DNA of 64,000 bases from Macrobrachium rosenbergii (GCF_040412425.1 NC_089741.1:35583050-35647049), one strand, 5' to 3'; shown: positions 43,966-57,931, counted from the stretch's first letter. Made by a program: numbers and translations. The notes: generated from the sequence alone by a model not told the origin.

Positions 43966-44064
43966 TTCTGACTCACATCAGTGTCAGACCCAGGTCTGTC
44001 AATTGAAAGACGAGGCCGCTGTCAACCAGGCCTGGGTTCGATCCTGATGTGAGTCAGAAATTTA
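43961..44064. mobile_element. tRNA-like segment inside a perfect 21-bp inverted repeat
   Basis: TAAATTTCTGACTCACATCA plus G (43961-43981) is repeated exactly in reverse complement at 44044-44064. The 62-bp interior contains a B-box-like GGGTTCGATCC (44034) and a second inner inverted pair ACCCAGG (43988) and CCTGGGT (44031). Resembles a tRNA-derived SINE head caught in a palindrome. Confidence 0.7.
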
Positions 44065-44094
44065 TTTCTGTTTCACACGTGGTTGTGTGTTGTG

Positions 44095-44154
44095 AATGTG
44101 TGTGTGTGTGTGTGTGCGTAAAAGGTTTTGTATGTATGTATGTATGTATGTATG

Positions 44155-44230
<76 letters not shown>
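44095..44230. repeat. (TG)n, (TATG)n, (TA)n compound microsatellite
   Basis: TG tract at 44095-44117, TATG at 44129-44160, TA to 44230. Confidence 0.95.
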
Positions 44231-44910
<680 letters not shown>

Positions 44911-45014
44911 AGAATTACATCGTTTTAGAAGCAGAGGTATATTCTCTCTCTCTCCCCACTTATTTAGGTTCTGATTCCATTATTTTTATGTATGTTTGTA
45001 TTTAAGACTTTAAG

Positions 45015-45018
<4 letters not shown>

Positions 45019-45090
<72 letters not shown>
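45019..45090. repeat. (CT)n microsatellite
   Basis: About 72 bp of CT. Confidence 0.95.
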
Positions 45091-45093
<3 letters not shown>

Positions 45094-45251
45094 GTTCCAG
45101 GTTCCAGGAGGGTATTTTTATACTTTGCTTTCATGTTTACTGAGCACAGCTTTAGGTATTAAATCAATTATCATACGGAGTAATTCACTTGCCTGGTTTT
45201 CACAACAAAAGGGTCAGTGCAATGTTGATTAAATCGTTTGGAATCAGTAAG

Positions 45252-45632
45252 CCTATTATAAATAAATACAATTTTATGAAGGATTAGTCACTACATATAA
45301 CATTGTGAAGAACTAACCATTACACATAAATACAATATTATGAAGGGCTACCCATTCTATATATAAATTTAATATTATGAAGGACTACCCATTATATATA
45401 AATATATAATGAGAAGGACTACCCTTATATATAAATATATTATGCAGGGCTACCCATTATATATAAATACAATATTATGACGGACTACCCATTTTATTAT
45501 ATATATTAATTTAATATTATGAACTACCAATTACATATAAAGTCAATATTAGGAACAACTACCCAGTATATATAAATTTAATATTATGAAGCACTACCTG
45601 TTATAATATATAAATATAAAATTATGAAGAAC
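45252..45632. repeat. 33-40 bp AT-rich minisatellite
   Basis: About ten units of ATAAATACAATATTATGAAG followed by GACTACCCATTATAT. Confidence 0.88.
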
Positions 45633-45636
45633 TCAA

Positions 45637-45639
<3 letters not shown>

Positions 45640-45678
<39 letters not shown>
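45640..45678. repeat. (CT)n microsatellite
   Basis: About 37 bp of CT. Confidence 0.95.
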
Positions 45679-45680
<2 letters not shown>

Positions 45681-45992
45681 ACACCCCCTTGTTTTCCAAA
45701 CGTATAAGACAGACAGGCAGACGCACAGACACTTACACTCAGAGACAGACACACGAGGCACTTAACTCTCCCCTTTTCAATCTGCAACGTCCATTCCACG
45801 ACACTGCAATCAGAACTGGAACAATTCCCGTGCAGTTAGGTCGCACCGACTCTACCAATTGCCCCTCAAATTTCCCTGTTGCTATTTCCGACCTGTAACG
45901 AGGCTGGAACATTTTTTTTTCCTGGTCTTTTTCTCGCGATGGAACTTTCCTTTCCAGGTGGAAAATGTTAAAAACATATTTTCAGGCTTAAC
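45679..45992. other. Unassigned sequence
   Basis: No gene recognised. Confidence 0.4.
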
Positions 45993-46120
45993 TGATATAT
46001 GAGCCTCTCAGTCGAGAAACATGCCAAGCGCCATCCTGGGCCAAAGCATTTTTAATTTATTTTATCATATTTTAAAAATGGCACTTGGCATGTTTCTCGA
46101 CTGAAAAGCTCATATTTCAT
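45993..46120. mobile_element. Foldback element
   Basis: Arms about 42 bp: CAGTCGAGAAACATGCCAAG on the left and CTTGGCATGTTTCTCGACTG on the right, each extended by GATATATGAGC and GCTCATATTTC. AT-rich loop of about 43 bp. No coding capacity. Confidence 0.7.
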
Positions 46121-46301
46121 CTATTTCTTTTGCCGAGGCAAGAGTAGTTCATTTCTGAGGTCTTCAGATGTTGGGCATTTCAAACTGGAGGTCGCCAAGT
46201 TGGCATACAGGAGTTCTGGGACTTGATGGTGACCTAACTTATGTCGAAAATCCTTTTGGTTATGGTCTGCCTTTCTCTCAGTACGAGCATGGAATGGAAT
46301 A

Positions 46302-46618
46302 TAGAATTTAGGCCAAAGGCCAAGCGTTGGCCTACAGAAGTCGATCATCGCTGAAAGGGAAATTAGGAGTAGAAAGGTTTGAAAGGTGTAACAGGAGGAA
46401 AACCTCAAAGCAGTTGCACTGTGCAACAAGTGATAGGAGAGGGTGGATAGCAAGGTGGAAGAAAGAGAATATGAACGGAGGTACAGTACAAGGAATGAAA
46501 GGGGTTGTGGCAGCTATATAGGGGCCTAAGGAAGAGACACTGCAGACCCTCTAAGTAATGCCTACAGTGCACCGTTTGAGGTGAACTGACGGCACTAACC
46601 CCCGACCCCCACTACAGG
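46302..46618 (+). mobile_element. Family A dispersed element, copy 11
   Basis: Longest copy, with small insertions. The 5' hairpin is disrupted (deletion after AAGCGTTGG). Confidence 0.85.
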
Positions 46619-46945
46619 AAAGCAATAAGATGGCTCACTTGGGTCAAGTTTCTCCTTAGGGTAAAGACTAGTATCAACCTCTGCTTCAGGTGAGGTGACC
46701 CCTTTTACTGCAAGGTCCCAGGGAAAATGTACTTGGGGTACTGGCTATCATCAGCTTTCTTATAAAATCACACACTGGAAACACGTCAAGAAAGTCGACT
46801 ATCAACCAGATACACAATTCATTGATCAAGTCAAAAGACATACTGGGATTTTAAAGAAATGCCCAAATATTTTCCTTCCACGTCCAAGGATCGAATTGTG
46901 TCTAGAACCCAGGTAGCGAACCGTGCGCCCTCCCGTTTGCACAAC

Positions 46946-46948
<3 letters not shown>
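46619..46948. other. Unassigned sequence
   Basis: GATCGAATTGTG at 46889 is preceded by CCAAG; no supported tRNA-like fold. No gene recognised. Confidence 0.4.

Positions 46949-47013
<65 letters not shown>
46949..47013. repeat. (AG)n microsatellite
   Basis: About 65 bp of AG. Confidence 0.95.
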
Positions 47014-47923
<910 letters not shown>

Positions 47924-48143
47924 AGTCATCGCAATTTTGTGGACCTGGTCACATTTTGAATTTAGCAGGATTCATTTTACCGGTACATCGACGTGCCAGC
48001 CTTTTATTTTGCCAATTAGTTGGCCAGGTCAGACTCCTACCAAGAAATTACTCTCAAAATATATATAAATGAATATCCTCCACTCATCCTAAGACACATA
48101 GATTCAGGAGGCATACTATTTCAGGTGGCCTGTAATGAATTTA

Positions 48144-48145
<2 letters not shown>

Positions 48146-48214
<69 letters not shown>
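48146..48214. repeat. (CT)n microsatellite
   Basis: About 69 bp of CT. Confidence 0.95.
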
Positions 48215-48217
<3 letters not shown>

Positions 48218-48303
48218 GTCCGATACTCGAACCAGAACTAAATACCGCGTTAGATATCTAGTTGTTATTCGCCTACTGTGGGTCGTAGCTAGGACTGTAG
48301 GAC

Positions 48304-48304
<1 letters not shown>

Positions 48305-48341
<37 letters not shown>
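48305..48341. repeat. (AG)n microsatellite
   Basis: About 37 bp of AG. Confidence 0.95.
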
Positions 48342-48343
<2 letters not shown>

Positions 48344-48735
48344 CAGAATAAATCACCAGACGTGACTGCTCACTGATCCGTCAAAATGTAAACCTCACAC
48401 CAGAGGAGAGAGACCATTTGTGAAATATTCATAAGATTCCTTTGCCGAGTCTGACAGTTTATGAGATACTATTGGTCACGTCCTTAATTCCAGAGCGTGA
48501 ACGGACATCAATGCTATCAAAGACCAATACAAATAATGGCCCAATCCACGGGGGGCAGGGTCTCGGCCGGGTAGTCCCTCGCCCCCGAAGGAGTATAAAA
48601 GTAAATCTACAGGGATTCTACAGGCAGTCTCCAAAGGGAAGTATAGTTCATTCAACAATGTACTGTAGCCATCTTTTACATCATCACTGCGAACCATGAG
48701 TGGGTTATACGTCTGAGGGTCATAAGTTCTTGTTA
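48342..48735. other. Unassigned sequence
   Basis: GC-rich patch at 48548-48590 followed by GAGTATAAAAGTAAA (48591), a TATA-like motif with no linked gene. Confidence 0.4.
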
Positions 48736-49100
48736 AAATATAAAGAAGAGAATGTGTAGATAAGTTTGACGAAGGTCACTGTATGTTATGAAAACAATAA
48801 CAAAATACGATAAGTTAGTTTCCAAATATAAAAGAGAATGTATAAATTAGTTTAACGAAGCCACTGTATACTATAAATCCAAAATAACAACAAAAATACG
48901 ATAGGTTATTTCCAAAATGTGAAGAAGAGAATGTGAATTGATAACTTTGACGAAGCTACTATACATTATAAAAAAAACAGTAACATCAAAATACGATCAG
49001 TTATTTTCAAAAACGTTAAGAAGAGAATGTATAAGTATGTTTAACGAAGCCGCTATATACAAAAAAACAACAACAACAACATAAAAAATACGATACAACC
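48736..49100. repeat. About 90-bp minisatellite, four units
   Basis: GAAGAGAATGT, TTTAACGAAGCCACTATA and AAAATACGATA-GTTA recur with starts near 48736, 48824, 48914 and 49012. Confidence 0.85.
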
Positions 49101-49784
49101 GCACAACAACAAATACCAACCTGAGTGACAGGGAAAAAACGGGAAATAATCTCAATAAAAAAAAAAAAAAAGAGGGGTGGAAGATTCCCCAGAAAAAGAG
49201 GTGGCTCGGGTAGATAGAGTAGTAAAGGAAGTCAATCGCTCCAGAGTGACAACCGAGGTAATGTGAAAGGAGAGTTGGGGGGGGGGCTGCTAGGACAGGA
49301 AAGTGTAAAAAAAAAAAATGACGAATCAAAGGAGAAACGCCTTATGTGAAGATCGATGTGGGGGTGGGTGGCTGACGACAAGGGGGGGGTGGCTGTAGGG
49401 AGGAGATGGCAGCAGGCGGCGAGAAATGTTGAGAAGAATTAAAGAAGTGATTCACGAGAGGGAGGAAAATAGTCGCTTTAAAAACAGTCACAAAAAGAAC
49501 GACGTTCAAACTGTTATACCTAAACGGATCCAATGTAGAATTCAGGGCCCTACATGGCAAGGTGTCCGTACACTCTAAGACGCTTTCGTTCATAACATTT
49601 TAGCTGAGAGTGAGAGCTGTTCTTGCTACTTCCAGTAGGCATAAGGTTTTCCATTGTACAGTAGGTTCGGTTTCATGACTGCCTATACTCACGCAACCGA
49701 TTTAAAACCATGTTCAGCCCCTCTTCCTATCCAAAATACAGTATAAACATACAATACAAGCCCGCCATTCTCCTCTGTCACAAA
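49101..49784. other. Unassigned, with short homopurine runs
   Basis: Contains A and G runs (49156, 49277, 49382). No gene recognised. Confidence 0.4.
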
Positions 49785-50191
49785 CACAAACTCACATAAA
49801 GGAACTAAATCCCATTTTCCCCATTCTCTACCACAAACATAAACTCACATAAAACAACTAAACGCCATTTTCGTCTTCTTGCCAACGCACACACAAACGA
49901 TCTGAACGCCACCCTACTTTCCCAACTGTCCATCTCACAAACAAAATCAAACAAACCATCTTCACCCTCCCTCCTCTTAGATATCACACAAAGAAACTCG
50001 CACAAACGATTTGAACTTTCCGTCATCCCTGCCATGACAGCGACAGCCATGTTGCAATTCAAAGACCAAAACAACCGTCCTGTCTCTCTCTGCCATGACG
50101 AGCACAATATATTTAAAGGCCAACCTTCCTCCTCATTTCCTGTCATTGCATACGCGGTACATTTAAAGACCCCGTTGAACCTCGCTCCTTG

Positions 50192-50237
<46 letters not shown>

Positions 50238-50350
50238 GAAAGACCCTCTTCCTCGTCCCCTCTTAGCCACGACGCACAATATATTCAAAGACCACCTCCC
50301 TCCTCGTCTTCCACCGTCACAAACACAATTCACACAAACGACCTCATCTC
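49785..50350. repeat. Degenerate minisatellite with (CA)n
   Basis: CACAAAC-ACTCACATAAA and C-ATTT-CC blocks recur about every 55 bp; an AC tract sits at 50193-50235. Confidence 0.7.
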
Positions 50351-50366
50351 ACATAAGCTTCAGGGG

Positions 50367-50424
50367 AGGAGGAGGAGGAGGAGGAGGAGGAGGAGGGAGG
50401 AGGAGGAGGAGGAGGAGGAGGAGG
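50367..50424. repeat. (GGA)n microsatellite
   Basis: About 58 bp of GGA with one register shift. Confidence 0.95.
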
Positions 50425-50663
50425 TCGTTTATATTGTTGCGAAAAAAAGTGGTGTTGAGAAATGACGACAACGTTAACATTATGGGGATAAAAACGGAAG
50501 GAGGTCAAATCTGTCGATGATGATCATATTTTCGACCCCAAAAACACCTCGATTATTTCGAGGTAAAGGCAGAGGGAGGACCCAAAGGATTAGGACGCGT
50601 GAAAGAAGTACATGGGGAGGTACCTCCACTAAAGACCAAGAGTCAACGGAATTTACCTGCAAA

Positions 50664-50801
50664 TTATCATTATTATTATTATTATTCAGAGGATGAAGAA
50701 CCCTATTCATATGGAACAAGCCCACCAAAGGGGCCATTGACTTGAAATTCAAGATTCCAAGGAATGTAATGGTATTCATTCGAAATAAGTAACAGAAGGT
50801 G

Positions 50802-50863
<62 letters not shown>

Positions 50864-51240
50864 ATGAACCCAATTCATATGGAACAAGCCCCCAAGGGGC
50901 CACTGACTTGAAATTCAAGCTTCCAAAGAATGTAGTGTTCATTAGAAAGAAGTAACATATGGTATTACTATTATTATTATTATTATTATTATAATTATTA
51001 TTATTATTCAGTTGAACTCAATTCATATGGAACACAAGATGGACCCTATTCATATGAAACAAGTCCACCAAAGGGGCCACTGACTTGAAATTAAGTTTCC
51101 AAACAAATATCAAGGTGTTCATTCGAAAGAAGTAACAGAAGGTAATGGAAAATACAGAAAGAGATCAGTTATTAGAGAAGACAGATAAATCAACACATTA
51201 ATAAATAATAAATAAGTAAAATAAAATAAATAACGGAAGG
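50664..51240 (-). mobile_element. Family B LINE 3' ends, three tandem copies
   Basis: ATT tract, tip and about 110 bp of untranslated region occur three times (tracts at 50669, 50804 and 50964). The third copy has an extra tip piece (two TTCATATG-AA blocks at 51020 and 51045) and extends into the A-rich part of the untranslated region (to 51235). Confidence 0.85.
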
Positions 51241-51860
51241 ATAGTAACTGGAGGAGAAGGGACATAGGGTACAGAACGCCAATAAATGGACGACAGCGTC
51301 ACAGCAATGTACAATGTCCTACAAAGAGCAAAATCACACGCTGGCATAAGGCCAGCTACCTCGACCAAGATGGACAGGATGAGGGGAAAAATCTAAAATG
51401 AATAAATGACAGGAGGAGAATGGATAAAAGATAACAGAAGGAAAGTAGAACAAATGAGAGACAAGAGGAGAATGAATAATGACAAGGAGAAGGCCCCTGT
51501 GCATAACAGCAGATAGAAGGGAGTAAGGAGTGAGGGGCAAGTGAGAGAATGAGGGCGGGCGAGTGTTGGAGGAGGAGGAGGAGGAGAGGAGGAGGAGGAG
51601 TAAGGGCTTCTATGAACCCGTGACGGGGACACCGGAACAATCGGCTATCCTTTCAGGGGCGCGTCCGCTGTTCTCTCCCTTCCCACGTGAAAGCAGGTAG
51701 ATAGACACAGAGGCCCCAGCTTGATGAAAGGATACAAGACCCAGTTGATTGAAACAGAATTAGGACAGCTCGGAGCAAAGGTCTGCGGTGGCATAAGGCC
51801 GGTTTGATTTACTCGCATGAGGTAGCCAGGGCTGAGTCGTGGTAGTAATTATTCATTTTA
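51241..51860. other. Unassigned, purine-rich on plus strand
   Basis: AATGA-AGGAGGAGAATG-ATAA motifs recur between 51390 and 51490. GGA tract at 51566-51600. No gene recognised. Confidence 0.45.
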
Positions 51861-51920
51861 TATTATATATATGTATATATATGTGTATATAATATAAAAT
51901 ATATATATATATATATATAC
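51861..51920. repeat. (AT)n microsatellite
   Basis: AT-rich with TGTA interruptions. Confidence 0.9.
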
Positions 51921-52908
51921 CGGATCAGAAAGTTAAAAGAAAGCTTGTCAACATTAAAAGAAGCTATTTATCGTTCCTTGCACCTGTCTTTAATTAAAAC
52001 CATTTGAGTAACTTGAATAAGCACTGAAATTATACAACTCTCATGAATGTGGCCTTGCTTTCGATGAATAATCTCATTCATTCACATAAGGATACTTAAT
52101 CTGTGGTCGATATGTCTTCCTTCATTCATTTGCTTCTTAATCTATCCATCTATAAACTCCTCCAATCAATCAACGATCTGAAAACTTCATGAATGTTTCC
52201 TTCATTACAAGCAAATTCCAGCCAGCCCTAAAAATTGCTTGGAAGTGAAAAGGGGCGAACGGACAGACGGAATGATCGGGAGGAACCACGCTGAGCCCTG
52301 TTTGGGCGTAAATACCGTATAGACAGCGGGGGGACAGGGGGTTTGACGGGTGGGGACAGACGGAGAGAGAGAGAGAGACTGAAGGAGCGACAGGGCGGCA
52401 GTTACATTATATACTTCCGGAGTAGAGGAGGGAATGATGGCGAAGGGGAAGAGGGAGGGGAGGGGAGGGGGCTCATTCACTACATTGTTTCAAAGCCTGG
52501 CTTTCCGTGTTCACTGACCCTGGTCACCCCGACCGCCGGCCAATAAGCAAACACCCAGACTCACGCAAGGGGGAAGGGAAAGGTTAACAATTTCTATCCA
52601 CAAGATGCGATGCATTACCGCCGTAATACAATTCTCGTTGTATTTTAACCATTTACTTACGTTTTCATCTATTTGTTTTTATTAATTGAATTCACTTATT
52701 ACTTCTTTCTATAGCGAATGCCTCAATATTCAATTCCCAGGATTTTCAGTCATATTTCTGGCTAAACGTTTCCAGCTATTACTTGACAGCTGACGCCTTT
52801 CACACAAGCAATGGCCAAATTGCCTTCACAATACTCCATGACTTGATATTCTTGGGTAAGCGTTCTCTGAAAGTTTTCAAGTATGGAAAATACTAAATAA
52901 AAAAATTT
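51921..52908. other. Unique-looking stretch without recognised gene
   Basis: No dispersed repeat identified in nearly 1 kb. A short part at 52590-52700 (AAGATGCGATGCATTACCGC, then TTTAT-rich) resembles the end of the family B frame and untranslated region in plus orientation, heavily diverged. Confidence 0.4.
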
Positions 52909-52985
52909 TCATGCCCAAGGTGAGATTCGAACCCACGCTGGTTGGAAAACGGAGTGGGGTTATTGCTTAGCCAACCACACCACAA
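52909..52985 (-). mobile_element. tRNA-like relic or SINE head
   Basis: On the minus strand, TGGTTGGCTAAGCAA (A-box-like) is followed by GTGGGTTCGAATCTCACC (B box with T-stem). The acceptor ends do not pair well, so a working tRNA gene is unlikely. Confidence 0.6.
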
Positions 52986-53712
<727 letters not shown>

Positions 53713-53977
53713 TGTCCACCGGTTAGTACGGTACACTCCCCATATCAGTGAAATTAAACATTCAGTTAAACCTGGATTTCCACAGATCAATGAGATATTG
53801 CAATTCTGTAAACACTTGAACTTCACATCTTCGTGAAAGACGACACAACTTGGAACACTTGGAACTCCACATACAAACGAGAGAGAATACAAGTCAGCAT
53901 ACCTGAAATTCGTCGTAAAATTTTAAAGATTTCAGCTACCAAGAAATCACAAAAGTAAGCACGTGATTTTGTTTACT

Positions 53978-54113
53978 ACTGAAGCCACTGGGAAAGTTCA
54001 AAATGATACAGAGTGCCAATTAAGTACTTTCGCGTATTTTCAACACACCTTCGGGGCACAAAGAAAGTACTTGGCACTCTGTCGTTTCATTTGGAACTTT
54101 CCCAGTGGCTTCA
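53978..54113. mobile_element. Foldback element
   Basis: Arms about 50 bp: CTGAAGCCACTGGGAAAGTT on the left and AACTTTCCCAGTGGCTTCAG on the right, extended by CAGAGTGCCA and TGGCACTCTG and by AAGTACTTT. Loop of about 34 bp. Small indels between arms. Confidence 0.72.
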
Positions 54114-54427
54114 GCTAATTAAAGATTTGAGAAATTAAAGAGATCGGCGAATCTGAATCTTCATTTCAAAACCTATTAGGTACTATCGTGACAATCAAAT
54201 TTTGTAAATCTCTTGACTGTCGACAGGCATGCCAAATATACACAAGCGGATATCGGAAGAAATGGAGAAATATCACATATCTTCAGTAATCATGCTTTAA
54301 GATAGATATGGCACACTTCCTAATATATTTATAAAGACTAAAATCGTGGATAAAAGCGGTTAAAAAAAATTGCAGCCATTATGCAGAAACTAAAACTATC
54401 AACGATCTTGAATGCGTTTAGCTACGA
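54114..54427. other. Unassigned sequence
   Basis: No gene recognised. Confidence 0.4.
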
Positions 54428-54812
54428 TAGTAAAAATTGAATGCTAAATTTAACACTGAATAAAGAATTTACCTTCAGTAAAAAAATTGAATGCTAAATT
54501 TAACACTGAATAAAGAATTTACCCTCAATAAAAAAATAGAATACTAGTTAACACTGAATAAAGAATTTACCTTCATTAAAAAATAGAATGCTAAAGTTAA
54601 CACTGAATAGAGAGTTTACCTTCAATAAAAAATATAGAATCCTACATTTAACACCGAATAAAGAATTTACCTTCAATAAAAACAGAATGCTAAAGTTAAC
54701 ACTGAATAAAGAATTTACCTTCAATAAAAAAATAGAATGTTAAAGTTAACATTGAGTCCAGAATTTACCTCCAATAAAATATTGAATGATAAAGTTAACA
54801 CTAAATAAAGCA
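54428..54812. repeat. About 50-bp minisatellite
   Basis: About eight units of AATAGAATGCTAAAGTTAAC, ACTGAATAAAGAATTTACCT and TCAATAAAAA. Confidence 0.92.
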
Positions 54813-55705
54813 GAAAGAGAAGGAAAAATACTTTCTATAAGCACGAAAATCAGGACACACAATTCGTTATAGACATGAAAAACATTTTTAAGACAAACAA
54901 CTGACGAACCTGACATATAAATACAAGTAAATAAATACCACCGTACCAGATGTAAATTTGTACGAACGGTGAAAATGGAGATGAGATTAGATTTGAGACA
55001 AGCAAGCTACCAGGACAAACACTGTCTAAATCACGGTGAATATTTTGACCACCAACTCTACCAGTGACGACGAAGAAAATGAACTAACAAGGCCACTTGA
55101 TTATAACTAGAACTTATAACTAAAACTTACTACTTAAAACTTCTCGTTTTGTTGAGATGACAACTTCAGAGTCTGCTATCCTTAATCGCCAAAAGCTGAT
55201 CAATTCTGCACATATCACACGAATGAGCGTTCATACAACCCACATCCCACGAGTTCAGAAGATACAACCCACGAGTTAAATAGATGCAACCCACGAGTTA
55301 AGAAGGCACAACCCACAACCCACGAGTTGTAAGAAGTGTACTTGAACGGGTCATCTTCTCTTCTAAATCTTTCAATCTTCAGTTAAATCTCTGACCTGTT
55401 CAGTTAACTTACAGAGAAACAAGGCTGAGGGTGAAAAGGTTCTCTGAACAGGCTGAAATATTTTTTTTTTCTTTTACACGAAAGGAGCTTACGCCATTAT
55501 CCAACTAAAAATGAATCAAACAAATGGAACCGTAAGCTTACATTACGGGACGTCCAATCACCAGTATGCATAATTACATTTTCATAATTATTCATGATTT
55601 CCACTCATTCTAATGGAGCGAGACAAAAATGTAATTATTCACCTAACCAGCTTCCACAGAACCGTATGTCCAGACGTGTCTAATGAATGGGAATGAAGGC
55701 CATGA
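54813..55705. other. Unassigned; one small minisatellite
   Basis: ACAACCCACGAGTTAA-type units of about 24 bp at 55235-55335. Otherwise no gene or repeat recognised. Confidence 0.45.
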
Positions 55706-56071
55706 AATTATTATTATTATTATTAGTATTATTCAGAAGATGAACCCTATTCATATGGAACAAGCCCACCAAAGGGGCCACTGACTTGAAATTCAAGCTT
55801 CCATAGAATATGGTGTTCATTAGGAAGAGGAGAAAGTCAAGGAAATACATAAAGAGATCTCACTTAATAAAAGAAACAATAAATCAATGACAAGATAAAA
55901 ATGTATTAAAATGCAAGGAGAAAAGCATTAGCCTAGGGTAGTAATGCATTGCATCAACGCTTGACCTTCTGAAGAAGTTGCAATTGCACGACATCCTCGG
56001 CAGGGCGACTGTTCCATAGCCCAAAGGTGTGAGGGATGAAATGAAAGTTGAAAGCAAAGACTTCCACGTAA
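55706..56071 (-). mobile_element. Family B LINE 3' end with decayed frame
   Basis: ATT tract, tip GATGAACCCTATTCATATGG, full untranslated region, then on the minus strand a C-terminal frame with PHTFGLWNSRPAEDVVQLQL and NALLP, matching the 15.3-kb copy but with a stop. Confidence 0.85.
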
Positions 56072-56584
56072 GCCTATATACACAGATCAACTTTCCCAGT
56101 ACCCAAATCATCAGCGACTGACTCTCTCTACCACTTGAGACAAAATGATCTCCTGGAAGACCAACGACAGCTGGCCAACTACGTACATGTTGAGAGCCCC
56201 CTTCTAAAATTCATCAATTTTCTTCTTCTTCTCTCGTCTTGCCAAGGTCGAAAACACTATCGACCGCTCCACACACAAACCCCCACCCCCCCCCGCCCCA
56301 CAAAAAAGCATCCTCTCATCAAAGATGCGATCGACATTCCCAGACACGGCCGTGACGTTCTGTCTGGCATTTCAACTCGACATCACAGTAACCTTTCGTC
56401 GATGAAGCTGCTGCTGCTACTAAATTCAACCTTGAGAAAAGATTACGGGTTTGAAATGAATGAGTGAACCGCTGTTTAACCTGCTGCCGACATACAGATG
56501 CGCTGGAAACGATTTTCCTGTTATTATGATGATGATGATGTCACGTGGAACAAGCCAAACCCTGTTCAAGCTTCCAGTTATTAC
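56072..56584. other. Unassigned sequence
   Basis: A GAT tract at 56527-56540 followed by CACGTGGAACAAGCC, a scrap of the family B tip. No gene recognised. Confidence 0.45.
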
Positions 56585-56656
56585 AAGCCATTACCACTAT
56601 TATTATTCAGAAGATGAACCCTATTCATGTGGAACAAGCCCACCACAGCCATTGAC

Positions 56657-56720
<64 letters not shown>

Positions 56721-57290
56721 CAAGATGAACCCTATTTATGTGGAACAAGCCCACCACAGGGCCATTGACTTGAAATTCAAGCTTTCAGTTATTATTATTA
56801 TTATTATTATTATTCAGAAGATTATTATTATGAAATTATTATTTCATTATTATTATTCACAAGATGAATCTATTCATGTGGAACAAGCCCACCACAGGGG
56901 CCACTGACTTGAAATTCAAGAAGCTTCCAAAGAAGATGATGGTGTTCATTAGGAAGAAGTACGAGGAGGTGAAGGGAAGCACAGAGAGCAGAAAGATCTC
57001 ACTTACTGAAAACAGAAAAAAATGAAGAAATTAATAAATAGAAACAATTGATTAAAATGCTAGGAGAATAGCATTAGGGTGGTAATGCATTGCATCTTCG
57101 CTTGAACTTTCGAAGTTCCAATGGCACGGCATCCTCAGTAGGGAGACTGTTCCGCAGTCCAACGGTGTGAGGAGGAATAAAGGACCTCTGGAACTTTGGA
57201 GAAGTTCGACACCGAGGCTAAACATTTACTGCATATTGGTGTTGCTGTTCAGCGAACCTGGTAGCTCCTCTCGACAGAAAAAGGGCATTG
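56585..57290 (-). mobile_element. Family B LINE 3' end with repeated tips
   Basis: Three tips (GATGAACCCTATT-ATGTGGAA and a variant) at about 56602, 56723 and 56862, separated by ATT tracts, then a complete untranslated region. On the minus strand the coding end reads FIPPHTVGLRNSLPTEDAVP and LELRKFKRRCNALPP. Extends further 5' than the other minus copies (to about 57290). Confidence 0.85.
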
Positions 57291-57452
57291 GGGATCAACT
57301 GTCAATGTGAAAGATCTCTCTTAAAATACGGATGATTCATTCCAGATATCTGAGTGATCCTTTGTGGACAATATACGAACCTAAGGCTATACAAACAACA
57401 CAGACCTTTAAGTAGCCATACGATGAAAAGAGCAAACGATACAAATTTAACT

Positions 57453-57637
57453 GTTGATAGTAATTCATTTCTCGCTATAATATGGTTCGGATTCCACAAT
57501 AAGCTGTAGGTCCCGTTGCTAAGTAACCAATTGGTTCTTAGCCACGTCAAATAAGTCTAATCCTTCGGGCCAGCCCTAGGAGAGCTGTTAATCAGCTCAG
57601 TGGTCTGGTAAAAGTAAGGTACACTTAACTTTTTTTG
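57453..57637 (+). mobile_element. Family C SINE, copy 3 (5' truncated)
   Basis: Starts inside the body at TGATAGTAATTCATTTCTCG, lacks the tRNA head, and ends GGTACACTTAAC followed by a T run. Only plus-strand copy. Confidence 0.82.
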
Positions 57638-57660
57638 TGTTCGGTGAAGAATAGAACAGA

Positions 57661-57931
57661 ATATAGGTTTTAGGCCAAAGACCGAGAAGCGCTGGGACCT
57701 ATGAGGTCAATCAGCGCTGAAACGGAAACTGAGAGTAAAAAAAGATTTAAAGGTGTACCAGGAGGCAAACCTCAAAGCAGTTGCACTATGAAACATTTGT
57801 TAGGAGAGGGTGACAATAAAGGAATGAAAGGCGTTGCAGCTAAGGGCCGAATGGGACGCTGCAAAGAACCTTAAGCAATGCCTACAGCGCACCGCATGAG
57901 GTGCACTGACGGCACTACTCCAGAACGGGGA
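57661..57931 (+). mobile_element. Family A dispersed element, copy 12
   Basis: Both end blocks present, with a deletion in the purine-rich middle. Ends GCGCACCGCATGAGGTGCAC. Confidence 0.85.

Noticed and set aside
48591..48620. TATA-box promoter
   Set aside because: TATAAAAG is common by chance in AT-rich DNA, and no gene follows.
52909..52985. Functional tRNA gene on the minus strand
   Set aside because: A and B boxes are visible, but the acceptor ends do not pair and no clear anticodon arm can be drawn; called a relic or SINE head.
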